A DNA stretch of 64,000 bases from Duganella sp. Root336D2 (lineage in GTDB: Bacteria > Pseudomonadota > Gammaproteobacteria > Burkholderiales > Burkholderiaceae_D), in the NCBI RefSeq assembly GCF_001425005.1, contig NZ_LMDB01000022.1, positions 187,264 to 251,263 of the forward strand. Direction: 5' to 3'. Below are positions 30,501 through 40,855 of the stretch, piece by piece (the first letter of the stretch is position 1; each line of letters opens with the position of its first letter). The notes under the pieces were generated by a model that worked only from the letters and a program-made list of their open reading frames with translations, was not told the origin of the DNA and did not search any database. Both the position numbers and the translations under genes were made by a program.

Positions 30501-30868
30501 CCGAAGCCGGCGCCGCGGGTCAGCAAGTCCATGTCGACGCCGTGGCGCGCCGCGTAATAGCTGATGGGCAGGCCGGACAGGAAAATGATCAGGCTGACCG
30601 CCAGGATGGCCCAGAAGGCATTGATGAAGCCGTAATGCACGGCCAGCGTTCCGCCTATCGCTTCCAGCACCAGGAAGGCAATCGCACCAAACGCGGTATT
30701 GGCGACGCGAAAAATGGACCATTTGCGAAAGGTGCGCGGCGTGAAGCGCAGCGCATAGTCTTCGATGGTTTCATTGGCGACCCAGGTATTGTAGTCGCGC
30801 CTTATCTTGACGATGCGCTGAACCGTTTTGGTGCGTGGGCTTTCCACATTTGGTGCAGAGTTATTCAT
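27521..30868 (-). CDS. NCS1-type permease fused to hybrid histidine kinase/receiver
   Basis: 1115 residues. Residues ~25-485 are a polytopic region like NCS1 (nucleobase/cytosine permease-type) transporters, with NTWVANETIEDYALRFTPR and LLTRGAGFGYIGSTISS. Residues 505-542 hold nine cysteines (C505, C508, C520, C528, C531-533, C538, C542) resembling a zinc or Fe-S binding segment. Two more hydrophobic stretches (~566-595, 615-637) follow, then a histidine kinase with H672 (GISHEIRTPLNS), N/G boxes (LGNAVKF, DSGPGIFG, GGTGLGLPI) and a receiver with D959. A further ~80 residues end the chain. The likely role is sensing a urea- or purine-related solute; the ligand is inferred only from neighbours. 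Confidence 0.87.
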   Translation of the reverse strand: MNNSAPNVESPRTKTVQRIVKIRRDYNTWVANETIEDYALRFTPRTFRKWSIFRVANTAFGAIAFLVLEAIGGTLAVHYGFINAFWAILAVSLIIFLSGLPISYYAARHGVDMDLLTRGAGFGYIGSTISSFIYASFTFILFALEAAIMAYALELYFGLPLWLGYLASALAVVPLVTHGVTLISRIQMVSQPLWLLLMALPFIAIAFKRPDLPGQLLRFAGTDPAHAHFNTLAFGAATAVGVALIPQIGEQVDFLRFMPPPGKKRLHWHLGVLAAGPGWAVVGALKMLAGALLALLALEGGASLAQAVNPTHMYLAGFSLVGAGHGLALLATVVFVVVSQVKINMTNAYAGSLAWSNFFARLTHSHPGRVVWACFNALIAVLLMELNVFQALGQVLGLFSNIAIAWIAAVVADLVINKPLGLSPAGIEFRRAYLYDINPVGVGAMLLTSLLSVAAFTGLFGATAQAFSALIALATAFATAPAIACLTGGRYYIARQAAAPHSNTCSICEKSYEAEDMAHCPAYQGPICSLCCCLDARCDDACKPHARLSVQWQAAMHWLLPKSAWPYLVSGLGYYLLLLTLTLLFLAGLLGLLYLHEGAALLQAGQAQLLAPLRLAFLKIFGALLLVSAIVAWWLVLNREGRRVAQEEAQQARKLADQANQAKSRYIAGISHEIRTPLNSILGYAQLLEHDPAMPPHRQQAIRVIRGSGEHLLSLIEGTLDIARIEGGRLSVDLRPLEFATFIAQLVLMFEQQAASKALAFRYEVQGSLPALVRADRKRLGQILINILGNAVKFTSQGSIVFRLRYQRDMAHFEVEDSGPGIFGHELERIFEPFARGSAGDAANCGGTGLGLPISKLLTELMGGELTVRSTPGTGSVFGVRLLLPRLQAGAPEPDTPALPRSGYAGARRRILVVDNDPNDRELLAEILTPLGFIVGQAASGQECLQYQAGFTPDLILMDLAMPGMDGWEASHLLRTGHGCTVPIGIVSANAYDKGLPNPAGIGADDFFTKPVQLAELLDWIGRRLQLDWIVPAAAAASAPPPGLPQLPPPAQLATLRAQVRAGYMRGIKQQLDVIAALGEPYLHFVAIMRAHAQRFDLEAMAHLLEQGASHATND

Positions 30869-30972
30869 GGTTCGCGTTGTTCTGGCAGGCTACAGCTCTG
30901 ATGCAATTACTATGCCCATTGGCCGTGGCTTGGTTCTCGGGTAACTGGTATGCGTCTTGCTTATTGAAGAGC

Positions 30973-31806
30973 ATGACCGATAAGCTTCCCGACAATTTGA
31001 TTGGACTCTGTTTGCTGGTGCTCAGCCTGGGCTTGAAGCACGGTTTCGACGCTGACCACCTGGCAACGATTGACGGCCTGGCGCGCTGGAATATGCCGGC
31101 CCGCGCGCGACTGGCGCGCCAGTGCGGAGCCTGGTTCTCACTGGGACACGGCGCCGTGGTTACCGCCATCGCGCTGGCGCTCAGCACACTGGCCGGCTAC
31201 TGGCAGCCGCCGGCCTGGCTTGAACTATGCGGTGCCTGGGTCTCGATCGCCTGCCTGATCGGCTTGGGACTGTTGAATGCTCACGCGTTGCTTAGTGCAC
31301 CTGCAGGGCAGATGGTTGCGCCAGTCGGATTGAAAGGCCGCTTCCTGGGTCCTCTTGCCGCGGCATCGGGCCCGGGCGGGGTGGCGCTGGTGGGCGCCTT
31401 GTTTGCGTTGTCGTTCGATACCGTCAGCCAGGCCAGTCTGTTCGCCGTTGCTGCCACGCAGTTCGGCGGCTGGCAGCATGCGTTGCTGCTGGGCGTGTTG
31501 TTTACGCTGGGAATGCTGGTAGCCGATGGCGTGCACGGTTTCTGGATTGCGCGCTTGCTGCGCCGTAGTGGCGAGGCGGCGGTACTGGCGTCGCGCATCA
31601 TGGGCTGGGTGGTGGCTGGCCTGAGTTTCCTGGTCGCGGGTTTCGGCATCCTGAAACTGTCATCGCCCGCGATCGTCGCCTGGAGCGAAGGCAAGGAGCT
31701 TGCTTTCGGTGCGGCACTGGTAGTGGTATTGGCGGGCAGCTTCCTGCTGGCCAAAGTCGTCGCGCGCCCGCGGGCAAGGGCGCCCTCCGACGCATCCTTG
31801 GGATAG
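30973..31806 (+). CDS. NiCoT-family nickel (or cobalt) permease
   Basis: 277 residues from the ATG at 30973 (TTGAAGAGC upstream gives a ribosome site); an in-frame ATG at 30901 is possible. The NiCoT signature GLKHGFDADHLATID is in the second hydrophobic segment, with WFSLGHGAVV and ALSFDTVSQASLFA as the other family motifs. It imports Ni2+ across the inner membrane; urease directly downstream needs nickel, so nickel rather than cobalt is likely. Its stop nearly abuts ureD, and it is divergent from the hybrid kinase gene. Confidence 0.9.
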   Translation: MTDKLPDNLIGLCLLVLSLGLKHGFDADHLATIDGLARWNMPARARLARQCGAWFSLGHGAVVTAIALALSTLAGYWQPPAWLELCGAWVSIACLIGLGLLNAHALLSAPAGQMVAPVGLKGRFLGPLAAASGPGGVALVGALFALSFDTVSQASLFAVAATQFGGWQHALLLGVLFTLGMLVADGVHGFWIARLLRRSGEAAVLASRIMGWVVAGLSFLVAGFGILKLSSPAIVAWSEGKELAFGAALVVVLAGSFLLAKVVARPRARAPSDASLG

Positions 31807-31817
31807 TGGTGGCTGTC

Positions 31818-32660
31818 ATGCGCATCGACCTTCCCGCCGCATCGTTGCCCCCCGCCTCGTGGCGTGCCAGCCTGGCGCTGCGCTATGCGCGCGCCGGCGC
31901 CGCGACGCGGCTGGTGCAGCGCACACACAGCGGCCCCTTGCGTGTGCAAAAGGCGTTCTATCCGGAAGGAGAAACCGTTTGCCATAACATCGTTCTGCAT
32001 CCACCGGCCGGCATTGCCGGTGGCGATGCACTGTGTATCGACGTCACGGCTGATGCCGCTGCGCATGCCCTGCTGACTACGCCGGGCGCCGCCAAGTGGT
32101 ACCGCGCCAATGGCAAGCCTGCCTCGCAGCGGGTCAGCATCCGGCTGGAACAAGACGCGCGGCTGGAATGGCTGCCGCAGGAAACCATCTTCTTCGACGC
32201 CACCGATGCACATCTGCTGCAGCAGGTCGAACTGGCGCCCGGCGCGCGCTACCTCGGCTGCGACATCCTGTGCTTTGGCCGCAGCGCCAGCGGCGAGCGC
32301 TTTGCACGCGGTACGGTACGCCAGCAATTGCAGGTACGCCAGGCCGGGCGCCTGCTGTGGTGGGACCAGGGCGTGCTGCATGGCGGCAGCAGCGCCATGC
32401 AAAGTCCGCATGTGCTGGGCGGCGCGACGGTATGCGCCACCTTGCTGGCGGCAGGACGCTGCGCCGACGCCGCGCTTATCGCGCAGTTGCGCGCGCTGGA
32501 CCCGGCGCTGGGCGTGACGGCGCTCAAATCCGTGTCGGTAGTGCGCTACCTGGGGCACGATGCCGAATGTGCGCGCAAGCTGATGGCGCAGGCCTGGCAA
32601 GCCTTGCGCCCGCATTGGATGGCGCGCCCCGCAACCGAACTCCGCATATGGAATACCTGA
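31818..32660 (+). CDS. ureD: Urease accessory protein UreD
   Basis: About 280 residues from the ATG at 31818; a GTG at 31806 overlapping the nickel permease stop would add four residues. UreD (UreH) is the scaffold that, with UreF and UreG, delivers nickel to apo-urease. Family stretches seen: [28 protein letters not shown] split over two conserved blocks, [12 protein letters not shown] and [12 protein letters not shown]. It begins the ureDABCEFG operon and lies one base before ureA. Confidence 0.94.
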   Translation: MRIDLPAASLPPASWRASLALRYARAGAATRLVQRTHSGPLRVQKAFYPEGETVCHNIVLHPPAGIAGGDALCIDVTADAAAHALLTTPGAAKWYRANGKPASQRVSIRLEQDARLEWLPQETIFFDATDAHLLQQVELAPGARYLGCDILCFGRSASGERFARGTVRQQLQVRQAGRLLWWDQGVLHGGSSAMQSPHVLGGATVCATLLAAGRCADAALIAQLRALDPALGVTALKSVSVVRYLGHDAECARKLMAQAWQALRPHWMARPATELRIWNT

Positions 32661-32661
32661 T

Positions 32662-32964
32662 ATGGACCTTTCTCCACGTGAAAAAGACAAGCTGCTGCTG
32701 TTCACGGCCGCGCTGCTGGCGGAGCGCCGCCGCGCGCGCGGCCTCAAGCTCAACTACCCGGAAGCGGTGGCCCTGATCAGCGCGGCGATCCTGGAAGGCG
32801 CGCGCGACGGCAAGACCGTGGCCCAGTTGATGTCCGAGGGCAGCCAGGTGCTGGCGCGCGACGATGTGATGGAGGGCGTGCCCGAAATGATTCCCGACAT
32901 CCAGGTCGAAGCGACTTTCCCCGACGGCACCAAGCTGGTCACCGTCCACCACCCTATCATTTGA
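32662..32964 (+). CDS. ureA: Urease gamma subunit UreA
   Basis: 100 residues, the standard length. [20 protein letters not shown] and [20 protein letters not shown] are diagnostic, and the C terminus VTVHHPI is conserved. With UreB and UreC it forms the (alpha-beta-gamma)3 cytoplasmic urease. Seven bases separate it from ureB. Confidence 0.97.
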   Translation: MDLSPREKDKLLLFTAALLAERRRARGLKLNYPEAVALISAAILEGARDGKTVAQLMSEGSQVLARDDVMEGVPEMIPDIQVEATFPDGTKLVTVHHPII

Positions 32965-32971
32965 GGACGGC

Positions 32972-33288
32972 ATGATACCTGGCGAATACCTGCTTGAAGA
33001 GGGCGACATCACGCTCAACGCCGGCCGTGCCGGCTGCACCCTGGTGGTGGCCAACAGCGGCGACCGGCCGGTGCAGGTCGGCTCGCATTTCCATTTTTTT
33101 GAGGTCAATGAGGCGCTGCAGTTCGAGCGCGCCCAGGCGCGCGGTATGCGGCTTGATATCGCGGCCGGTACCGCGGTGCGCTTCGAACCCGGCCAGCGCC
33201 GCACGGTGCAGCTGGTGGCGCTGGCCGGCACGCGCCAGGTGTATGGCTTCAACGCCCGCGTGATGGGCGCATTGGACGGGGAGGCGTA

Positions 33289-33289
<1 letters not shown>
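32972..33289 (+). CDS. ureB: Urease beta subunit UreB
   Basis: 105 residues. [18 protein letters not shown] at the N terminus, [17 protein letters not shown] in the middle and [12 protein letters not shown] further on match urease beta subunits. The last base of its TAA stop is the first base of the ureC ATG, a one-base overlap suggesting coupled translation of the structural subunits. Confidence 0.97.
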
Positions 33290-34989
<1,700 letters not shown>

Positions 34990-34996
34990 ACGAGCG

Positions 34997-35494
34997 ATGA
35001 CGATGCTGACCCTGCACACCAAACTGGCCGCCGCCGAACGCGTGGACGGCGAACTGGTACTGACTTACGACCAGCGCGAGAAGTGCCGCCAGCGCGCGCG
35101 CCTGGTTTCGGGCGAGGAAATCGCCTTGTTCACCGCGCGCGGCACGGTATTGCGCGAAGGCGACCTGCTGGCCGGTGAAACCGGTTTCGTGGCGCGCGTG
35201 CGCGCCGCTGCGGAGCCGGTTTATACCGTGCGCGCCGCCGACGCGCACGGCCTGCTGCGCTGCGCTTTCCATCTCGGCAACCGGCATAGCCAGGTGGAGG
35301 TGGGGGACGGCTTCCTGCGCATCCGCGCTGATCCGGTGCTGCGCGACATGCTGACCGGGCTGGGAGCGCTGGTGACGCAAGACATGGCGGCATTCGAGCC
35401 GGAGCCGGGCGCCTATTCCGGCGGCCATGCGCACGGCCACCCGTTGGCCCCGGTGCCGCTGCGGCAAAAGATCCATCGCCCGGCGGACGCGTAG
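34997..35494 (+). CDS. ureE: Urease nickel metallochaperone UreE
   Basis: 165 residues from the ATG at 34997, eight bases after ureC; a second in-frame ATG at 35003 is possible, and codons further upstream lie inside ureC. UreE binds nickel and passes it to UreG. The QREKCRQRARLVSGEE stretch, GDGFLRIRADPVL (metal-binding domain) and a short His-containing tail (GGHAHGHPLAP) are visible; the tail is shorter than in Klebsiella UreE. UreF starts two bases after the stop. Confidence 0.93.
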   Translation: MTMLTLHTKLAAAERVDGELVLTYDQREKCRQRARLVSGEEIALFTARGTVLREGDLLAGETGFVARVRAAAEPVYTVRAADAHGLLRCAFHLGNRHSQVEVGDGFLRIRADPVLRDMLTGLGALVTQDMAAFEPEPGAYSGGHAHGHPLAPVPLRQKIHRPADA

Positions 35495-35496
35495 CG

Positions 35497-36156
35497 ATGG
35501 AAGCGCAAGCCCTGCTGCACCTGCTGCAATTCGCCAGCCCGGCGCTGCCGGTTGGTGCTTACAGTTATTCGCAAGGACTGGAGGCGGCGCTGGAGCAAGG
35601 CAGCGTGCACGACGCCGCAACGGCGCGCCAGTGGATGAGCAGCATGCTGCACGAAGTGCTGGCGCGCTGGGACGCCCCGCTGTTCTGGCGCCTGCTGCGC
35701 GCCCACGCTGCAGGCGATGCGGCGTGTGCCGCGTGCTGGGCCGAACGCTACCTGGCTTCGCGCGATACGGCGGAACTGCGCGCGGAATCGGTGCAGATGG
35801 GTTTTTCGCTGGCGCGCCTGTTGGCCGAGCTGGAGCTGGCGCCGGCCACGGAAGGCGAGGAGGCTTACCTGGCCGCCCTGGCGCGTGCCGTGCATGCGCT
35901 GGGCGTTCCTCACAACGCGGCGTTGCTGGCCATGCTGTTCGGCTGGGCCGAGAACCAGGTACTGGTGTGCGTCAAATCCATCCCGCTGGGGCAGGTGGCG
36001 GGCCAGCGGCTGCTGCTGTCGCTGCGCCCGGAAATTGAAGAAGCGGCGCGGGTTGCGCAAGCGCTGGACGATTGGGACATGTCCAACTGGGCGCCCGGGC
36101 TGTCCCTGCTGTCGATGCGGCACGAGGTGCAGCACGGCAGGCTTTACCGTTCATAA
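35497..36156 (+). CDS. ureF: Urease accessory protein UreF
   Basis: 219 residues, largely helical. UreF works with UreD and UreG to gate nickel insertion into urease. [21 protein letters not shown] at the N terminus is the family hallmark, and [16 protein letters not shown] ends the protein. Ten bases separate its stop from the chosen ureG ATG. Confidence 0.94.
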   Translation: MEAQALLHLLQFASPALPVGAYSYSQGLEAALEQGSVHDAATARQWMSSMLHEVLARWDAPLFWRLLRAHAAGDAACAACWAERYLASRDTAELRAESVQMGFSLARLLAELELAPATEGEEAYLAALARAVHALGVPHNAALLAMLFGWAENQVLVCVKSIPLGQVAGQRLLLSLRPEIEEAARVAQALDDWDMSNWAPGLSLLSMRHEVQHGRLYRS

Positions 36157-36166
36157 AGGAATGACT

Positions 36167-36799
36167 ATGGCATCCAATCCCCTGCGCGTCGGCATCGGCG
36201 GCCCGGTCGGCTCTGGCAAGACCGCCCTCTGCGAAATGCTGTGCAAGGCCATGCGCGACGATTACGACATGGCCGTGATCACCAACGACATCTACACGCG
36301 TGAAGACATGGAGATCCTGCTGCGCGCCCAGGCGCTGCCGCCGGAGCGCCTGATGGGCGTGGAGACGGGCGGCTGCCCGCACACTGCGATCCGGGAGGAC
36401 GCGTCGATCAACCTGGAGGCGATCGCGCGCCTGCAGGCGGATTTTCCGGCGCTGGACCTGATCCTGGTCGAATCCGGCGGCGACAATCTGGCCGCGACCT
36501 TCAGTCCTGAGCTGTCGGACCTGACCCTGTATGTGATCGATGTGGCGGGCGGTGAAAAGATTCCGCGCAAGGGCGGGCCGGGTATCACGCGCTCCGATCT
36601 GCTGATCATCAACAAGACCGACCTGGCCCCGCATGTGGGCGCAGACCTGGAAGTGATGGCGCGCGACGCCGCACAGCAGCGGGGCGAACGTCCTTTCGTG
36701 TTCACCAATTTGCGCAGCGGGCAGGGCGTGCAGGACGTGGTCAGCTTTATTCGCGAGCAGGGTTTGCTGGGCGCGCCAGGTTCACAGGCGGACGCCTAG
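36167..36799 (+). CDS. ureG: Urease GTPase UreG
   Basis: 210 residues. The ATG at 36167 is chosen because the AAGGA site at 36156-36160 gives a proper six-base spacing, whereas the in-frame ATG at 36161 would be too close. UreG is the GTPase that powers nickel delivery. P-loop [10 protein letters not shown], metal-related [16 protein letters not shown] (CPH motif), [16 protein letters not shown] and the guanine-specific NKTD are all present. It closes the urease operon and overlaps the converging sensor kinase by four bases. Confidence 0.96.
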   Translation: MASNPLRVGIGGPVGSGKTALCEMLCKAMRDDYDMAVITNDIYTREDMEILLRAQALPPERLMGVETGGCPHTAIREDASINLEAIARLQADFPALDLILVESGGDNLAATFSPELSDLTLYVIDVAGGEKIPRKGGPGITRSDLLIINKTDLAPHVGADLEVMARDAAQQRGERPFVFTNLRSGQGVQDVVSFIREQGLLGAPGSQADA

Positions 36800-38772
36800 T
36801 CCTTTTGCGGTGAGCTGGCCGGGAGCAATATGCGCACCGTGGTACCGTCGCCCGCCGCGGACTCGATGGTAATGCGGCCGCCCATTACTCCCGTGACGAT
36901 GTTGTAGACGATGTTCATGCCCAGGCCTGTGCCGCCATTGCCCATTTTGGTGGTGAAGAAGGGATCGAACACTTTGCGCTGCACTTCTTCCGGCATGCCG
37001 GCGCCGTCGTCGCGGAATACAATTTCGACCTGTCCACCCTCGATCGCGCGGGCTGTAAGCCACAGCTTGCCGCTGCTGCGGCCTTCGAAAGCGTGCATCA
37101 GGGAGTTGTTGATCAGGTTATTGAACACCTGGTACACGCTGCCTGGATAAGAATCGAGTTCCAGCTCATACGGAACGTCGATTTCCATGTGGATTGCACC
37201 GCGGCGCAGGCGCGGCGTGTAAGTTGCTGCGGTATCGAGCGCCACTGCCCGCAGGCGGAAGCGGCGGCGCTGGTCGTTGGTCTGGTCCACAGCGATCTGC
37301 TTGAACGAGGCAATCAGGGCGGCAGCCTTTTCCAGCGAACTGGAAATCAGGCCGCACGCGAGCTGCACTTCTTCCAGGTGATGATTCAGTGTCGAACGCC
37401 GCACCGAGCCGTCGGCGACCGACTGCTTGAATTCCTTCACTCGGTCGTCGAGCGCAGTGGAGGCCAGCAGGCTATTGCCGATCGGCGTATTCAGTTCGTG
37501 CGCGATGCCTGCCACCAGCGAGCCGAGCGACGCCATTTTTTCTGAGGCGATCAGGTCATGCTGCGTGCGCTGCAAAGTCTCCAGCGCGTGCGACAGGTCG
37601 CGGTTGGCCTGTTCCAGTGCAGCCGACCGTTCGCGCACGCGCGACTCCAGCGCATCATTCAATTCGCGTAACTGCTGCTTGGCCTGCATCTCCTGCGTCA
37701 GGTCGAGCAGGGCCCAGATGATGGCGTGCTTGCCGTCCAGGAGCAGTGAGGACGACCAGATCGCCACCTGGCCCGCCCCGCCATCAGGCAGTACCACATC
37801 GGCCATCTCACCGCGCACCACGCCATGCCGGCGGAATTCGTCCCAGATGCGCTGGCGTTCGTTCGGCGACGCCCAGAACGACACTTCATCCGAGCGCCTG
37901 CCAATCAGTTCGTGCAGCGGAGTGCCGAAGGTGCGGGCAAGTGCCTGGTTGGCGCCGATGATGCGGCCATCCTGGTCGGACACCGACAGCGGCAGAGGCG
38001 TCATGTCGAACAGGGTGCGGAAGCGTTCTTCCGACTCGCACAGGCGGCGCTGCGACTCTTCGAGCTGGGCGATGCGTTCGCGCAGCGCGGCGCTCATCAT
38101 GTTGAGCGAGTGGGTCACCACTTCGAGTTCGTCGCCGCCGCTTTCGGGCAACTGGCTGAACTGGCCTTCGGCCAGCTTTTCCGAGTGGCGCGTCAGGGCG
38201 CCAAGGCGCATGCTGACGCCGCGCGTCATGGCATAGAACAGGAGCAGGGCCAGCGCGAAGCCAAGCAGGGCGATCAGGCCGCCCTGGCGCAGCACGTCAT
38301 CGCGCGCCGTTACCAGGTCGACGGTGGAGAGGCCGAAGTGCAGCATGCCGACCTGGTTGTCCTTCAACAGCAGCGGCGCCTGCGCGTGCAGCAGGTTGCC
38401 GTCGACGGAAGTGCGCACGCCGCCGCCCAACTGGGCCTGGCGCAGCGCTTCCGGCATGAAGTCCGGGCGCTCGCCGGCTTCCAGCACGGTGTCGCCCGAA
38501 GCGTCGAGGATCACGATGTAGCGCAAGAAGCTGTCGCGCGGGTCGGACAGCATTTCCGACCAATAGCTGCGTAGTTCGCCCAGCCGGCCGCTGCTGGAAT
38601 AAGGCGTCAGGGTCAGGTTGAGGTTGACGGCATATTCGTGGGCAACGCGGTCGGCGTTGCGGCTGACGGCATTGCTCATCAGGCGCAAGCTGTTGCCAAT
38701 TAACAGCGCCACCACCACGGCCTGGACGAAAGCGCTCAGCAGCAGGAATTTCGCGCGCAGCGAAAGTTTCAA
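36796..38772 (-). CDS. Membrane sensor histidine kinase (HAMP-PAS-HisKA)
   Basis: 658 residues. Membrane helix at ~7-30, periplasmic sensor region ~31-160, second helix ~162-182, HAMP ~183-235, PAS ~246-360, a coiled segment, then the kinase with H425 in [15 protein letters not shown] and ATPase motifs [21 protein letters not shown] and [10 protein letters not shown]. The HELNTPIGN phosphorylation box is of the type found in kinases without fused receivers. No response regulator is adjacent. It is the last gene of a minus-strand set with a porin and a phosphate-binding-like protein, suggesting it senses the same solute or envelope state. Confidence 0.9.
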   Translation of the reverse strand: MKLSLRAKFLLLSAFVQAVVVALLIGNSLRLMSNAVSRNADRVAHEYAVNLNLTLTPYSSSGRLGELRSYWSEMLSDPRDSFLRYIVILDASGDTVLEAGERPDFMPEALRQAQLGGGVRTSVDGNLLHAQAPLLLKDNQVGMLHFGLSTVDLVTARDDVLRQGGLIALLGFALALLLFYAMTRGVSMRLGALTRHSEKLAEGQFSQLPESGGDELEVVTHSLNMMSAALRERIAQLEESQRRLCESEERFRTLFDMTPLPLSVSDQDGRIIGANQALARTFGTPLHELIGRRSDEVSFWASPNERQRIWDEFRRHGVVRGEMADVVLPDGGAGQVAIWSSSLLLDGKHAIIWALLDLTQEMQAKQQLRELNDALESRVRERSAALEQANRDLSHALETLQRTQHDLIASEKMASLGSLVAGIAHELNTPIGNSLLASTALDDRVKEFKQSVADGSVRRSTLNHHLEEVQLACGLISSSLEKAAALIASFKQIAVDQTNDQRRRFRLRAVALDTAATYTPRLRRGAIHMEIDVPYELELDSYPGSVYQVFNNLINNSLMHAFEGRSSGKLWLTARAIEGGQVEIVFRDDGAGMPEEVQRKVFDPFFTTKMGNGGTGLGMNIVYNIVTGVMGGRITIESAAGDGTTVRILLPASSPQKD

Positions 38773-38787
38773 AGCGACCCCCGGGAT

Positions 38788-38826
38788 AAATGTCCACTTT
38801 TGTTCCTGACCCCTAGGTGGACATTT
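38788..38826. repeat. Palindromic repeat element upstream of the sensor kinase
   Basis: Ten-base perfect arms (AAATGTCCAC at 38788-38797, GTGGACATTT at 38817-38826) around a 19-base loop containing CCTGACCCC. It shares the AATGTCC and CTGACCCC blocks with the larger palindrome at 43372-43434, so both may belong to one dispersed family. It lies between the kinase start and the upstream gene. Confidence 0.6.
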
Positions 38827-38883
38827 TTATTGATGAATTATCACGGCATTGTATCTCTTCATTTGTGAAAGTTGCCGAGATCG

Positions 38884-38918
38884 AAAAAAAACGCCGCCCG
38901 GCTGTTGCGGGGCGGCGT
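38884..38918 (-). terminator. Intrinsic terminator after the phosphate-binding-like gene
   Basis: Nine-base arms (38891-38899 and 38910-38918) with a run of seven A on the + strand side (38884-38890), which is a T-tract for minus-strand transcripts. It is 34 bases past the stop of the gene at 38953-39360, so the downstream kinase may need its own promoter or read-through. Confidence 0.8.
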
Positions 38919-38952
38919 TGGCGCGTAGCGGGCGCAGTAAAACGTTTTCGGC

Positions 38953-39360
38953 TTACGGCAGGGTCAGGATGACCTTGACGCTGTCGTCGGCAGCCGATTT
39001 GTCGATGTAGCCGATGGCTTTCGGATCGTCCGCCACGGCCTTCTTGACCTCGGCGTTGGACTTGAATTCCTTCGGTGGCGTGGCCTTGCCGGTGAACACC
39101 AGCTTGGACCAGATGGCTTTCACCTGGGCCGGGTCCTTTTCCGCGACTTTCTGGTAGAAGTCGGTGCGGATCTTGGAGCCTTCAGCCTGGTCCACCGGGG
39201 TGAACATGGCCGATTTGCCGAGGAAGAACTGGGATGCCTGTTCCGAGAACATGCGCGAAGCCGGATTGTCCTTGTTGACGATCACGACGATTTCGGCCGA
39301 CGCCGGCAGGGCCGCGGCAGCCAGGGCCGAAGCGAGGAGGGCGCTCAGGATTTTTTTCAT
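38953..39360 (-). CDS. Small PstS-like periplasmic phosphate-binding protein
   Basis: 135 residues with a clear signal peptide (MKKILSALLASALAAAALPASA). The mature part (IVVIVNKDNPASRMFSEQASQFFLGK, and DDPKAIGYIDKSAADDSVKVIL at the end) resembles a one-lobe version of phosphate ABC-transporter binding proteins. At ~110 mature residues it is less than half the size of PstS, so it may be a sensor partner rather than a transporter component; no ABC genes are nearby. It follows the porin with 12 bases between, as one transcript. Confidence 0.75.
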   Translation of the reverse strand: MKKILSALLASALAAAALPASAEIVVIVNKDNPASRMFSEQASQFFLGKSAMFTPVDQAEGSKIRTDFYQKVAEKDPAQVKAIWSKLVFTGKATPPKEFKSNAEVKKAVADDPKAIGYIDKSAADDSVKVILTLP

Positions 39361-39372
39361 GGCCAGATCTCC

Positions 39373-40605
39373 TTAGAAGACGAAGTCGATGCCGGCGGCA
39401 TAGACGTTCACGCTGTTGTTGTAGGTCATTACGCCGCCAGGCAGGATCAGGGAGCCGCCTTTTTTCTGTGGCTTGACGTGGTCGATCTGCACTTTCAGGG
39501 CCAGCGATTTGGCGAAGTCCCAGCGCATGCCGATCAGGTCGGACTTTTGCTCAGGCGAAGCCAGCAGGCCGCGTACCGCACCGAAGGTCGAGGCCAGCGG
39601 GTGGGCTGCCGGCAGGGTCGGCACGTTCACGGAAGTGCCGGCGTCCTTGTAATAGGCGTGCGCGTAGTAAGGCAGCACTTTGCCGAAACGGTAGCCGGCC
39701 ATGATGTAGCCCGAGTTGGTCTCGGGGATGTAGACCGGCTCGTGGGCGCGGCGCTGGGCGTACTCGGCTTGCAGCACGATGTTCTTCCAGTCCATCGTCA
39801 GGCCGATTTCGGTGAAGCTCATCTTCTTGCCGCCCCGCAGGGTCAGGTCGTCGGCGAGCTGGATCGCGGCCGGCACCTTGGTCGCGGCCAGGCCGTCGGT
39901 CAGGGCGTTGATCGGGGCCAGGTTGTTGACTTCGATCTTGGCGCGGGCGTGCGCCAGGCGGGCGGTGAACGGACCGTATTCGGCCGTCACGGCAGCGCCG
40001 AAGACTGGCGACTGGTGCTTGGCAACGGAGCCGCCGCCGGTCGGGATGTACAGCTTGCCACGGCTGACGCCACCGAAGCCCTGCACGGTGACATTGGTGT
40101 CGCCGAAGGCGTGCTGCCAGTTGATGTCAGCACCGTCCATGTTTTCGATCGGGGCCTGGCCGTACATTTCGATCGGCGGGCGCATCATGGTGTTGGCGTA
40201 GCCGACGTTCTGGTAGTCCGAGATCAGGAAGGCTGGCAGCACAACGCGGCCCAGGCGCACATTGGTCTCGTCGTTCAGTTTGTACTTCAGGAAGCCCCAG
40301 GTGAAGTCGGTGGTGAACTGCTGGCTGGTGTTCTTGCGGGTCAGTACCTGCACGGTGCCCGACAGGCTCTCGTTGAAGGTGTAGGTGGCTTGCAGGCCGA
40401 GGTTGCTGTCCAGGCCGATGCGTGGCGAGTCGCCGGTGCCGGCTGCCTGGTTGTAGCGTGCGAATTTTGCGTCATCGGAGTTGGTCTTGGCCACACCCAG
40501 GGTGCCAAAGCCACTGATACTCAGGTTACCGTCGCCCAGGGTACCGGCCTGGGCCATCATGCCGGTAGCAGCCAGCATGGCGGCGGCGAGAAGCTGTTTC
40601 TTCAT
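39373..40605 (-). CDS. Outer-membrane porin-like protein
   Basis: 410 residues from the ATG at 40605; this start gives a normal signal peptide (MKKQLLAAAMLAATGMMAQA), whereas the earlier in-frame start does not. The mature protein begins LGDGNLSISGFGTLGVAK and ends YAAGIDFVF with the terminal aromatic typical of outer-membrane barrels. It is the first gene of the porin / phosphate-binding-like / kinase set. Specific substrate is not readable from sequence; anion transport is an inference from the neighbour. Confidence 0.8.
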   Translation of the reverse strand: MKKQLLAAAMLAATGMMAQAGTLGDGNLSISGFGTLGVAKTNSDDAKFARYNQAAGTGDSPRIGLDSNLGLQATYTFNESLSGTVQVLTRKNTSQQFTTDFTWGFLKYKLNDETNVRLGRVVLPAFLISDYQNVGYANTMMRPPIEMYGQAPIENMDGADINWQHAFGDTNVTVQGFGGVSRGKLYIPTGGGSVAKHQSPVFGAAVTAEYGPFTARLAHARAKIEVNNLAPINALTDGLAATKVPAAIQLADDLTLRGGKKMSFTEIGLTMDWKNIVLQAEYAQRRAHEPVYIPETNSGYIMAGYRFGKVLPYYAHAYYKDAGTSVNVPTLPAAHPLASTFGAVRGLLASPEQKSDLIGMRWDFAKSLALKVQIDHVKPQKKGGSLILPGGVMTYNNSVNVYAAGIDFVF

Positions 40606-40855
40606 GAAAGTGATCCGATCGAATGTTATTTTATTGATAGTGCAGCGCACCAAAGTGATATCATTTTATTTATGACAGTTGCCCATGATAAACGAAAATT
40701 GAACTGATTTGAAACGAATCCTGCACAATTAGAGAGCAGCTTCTACAAAGTGTGGGGTTTTTGCGTTCGTTGATTGGTGTTATTGCACTGCGCACTGGAA
40801 TGCGCGTGCGTTTAAAATAACAGCTTCGTTCCCCATCAAGATTGAGAAGAAAACC

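Noticed and set aside
30869..30972. Possible sigma-54 promoter before the nickel permease (TGGCAG near 30883)
   Set aside because: The GG and GC elements are spaced nine bases rather than ten and the -12 region does not match; not reported as a promoter.
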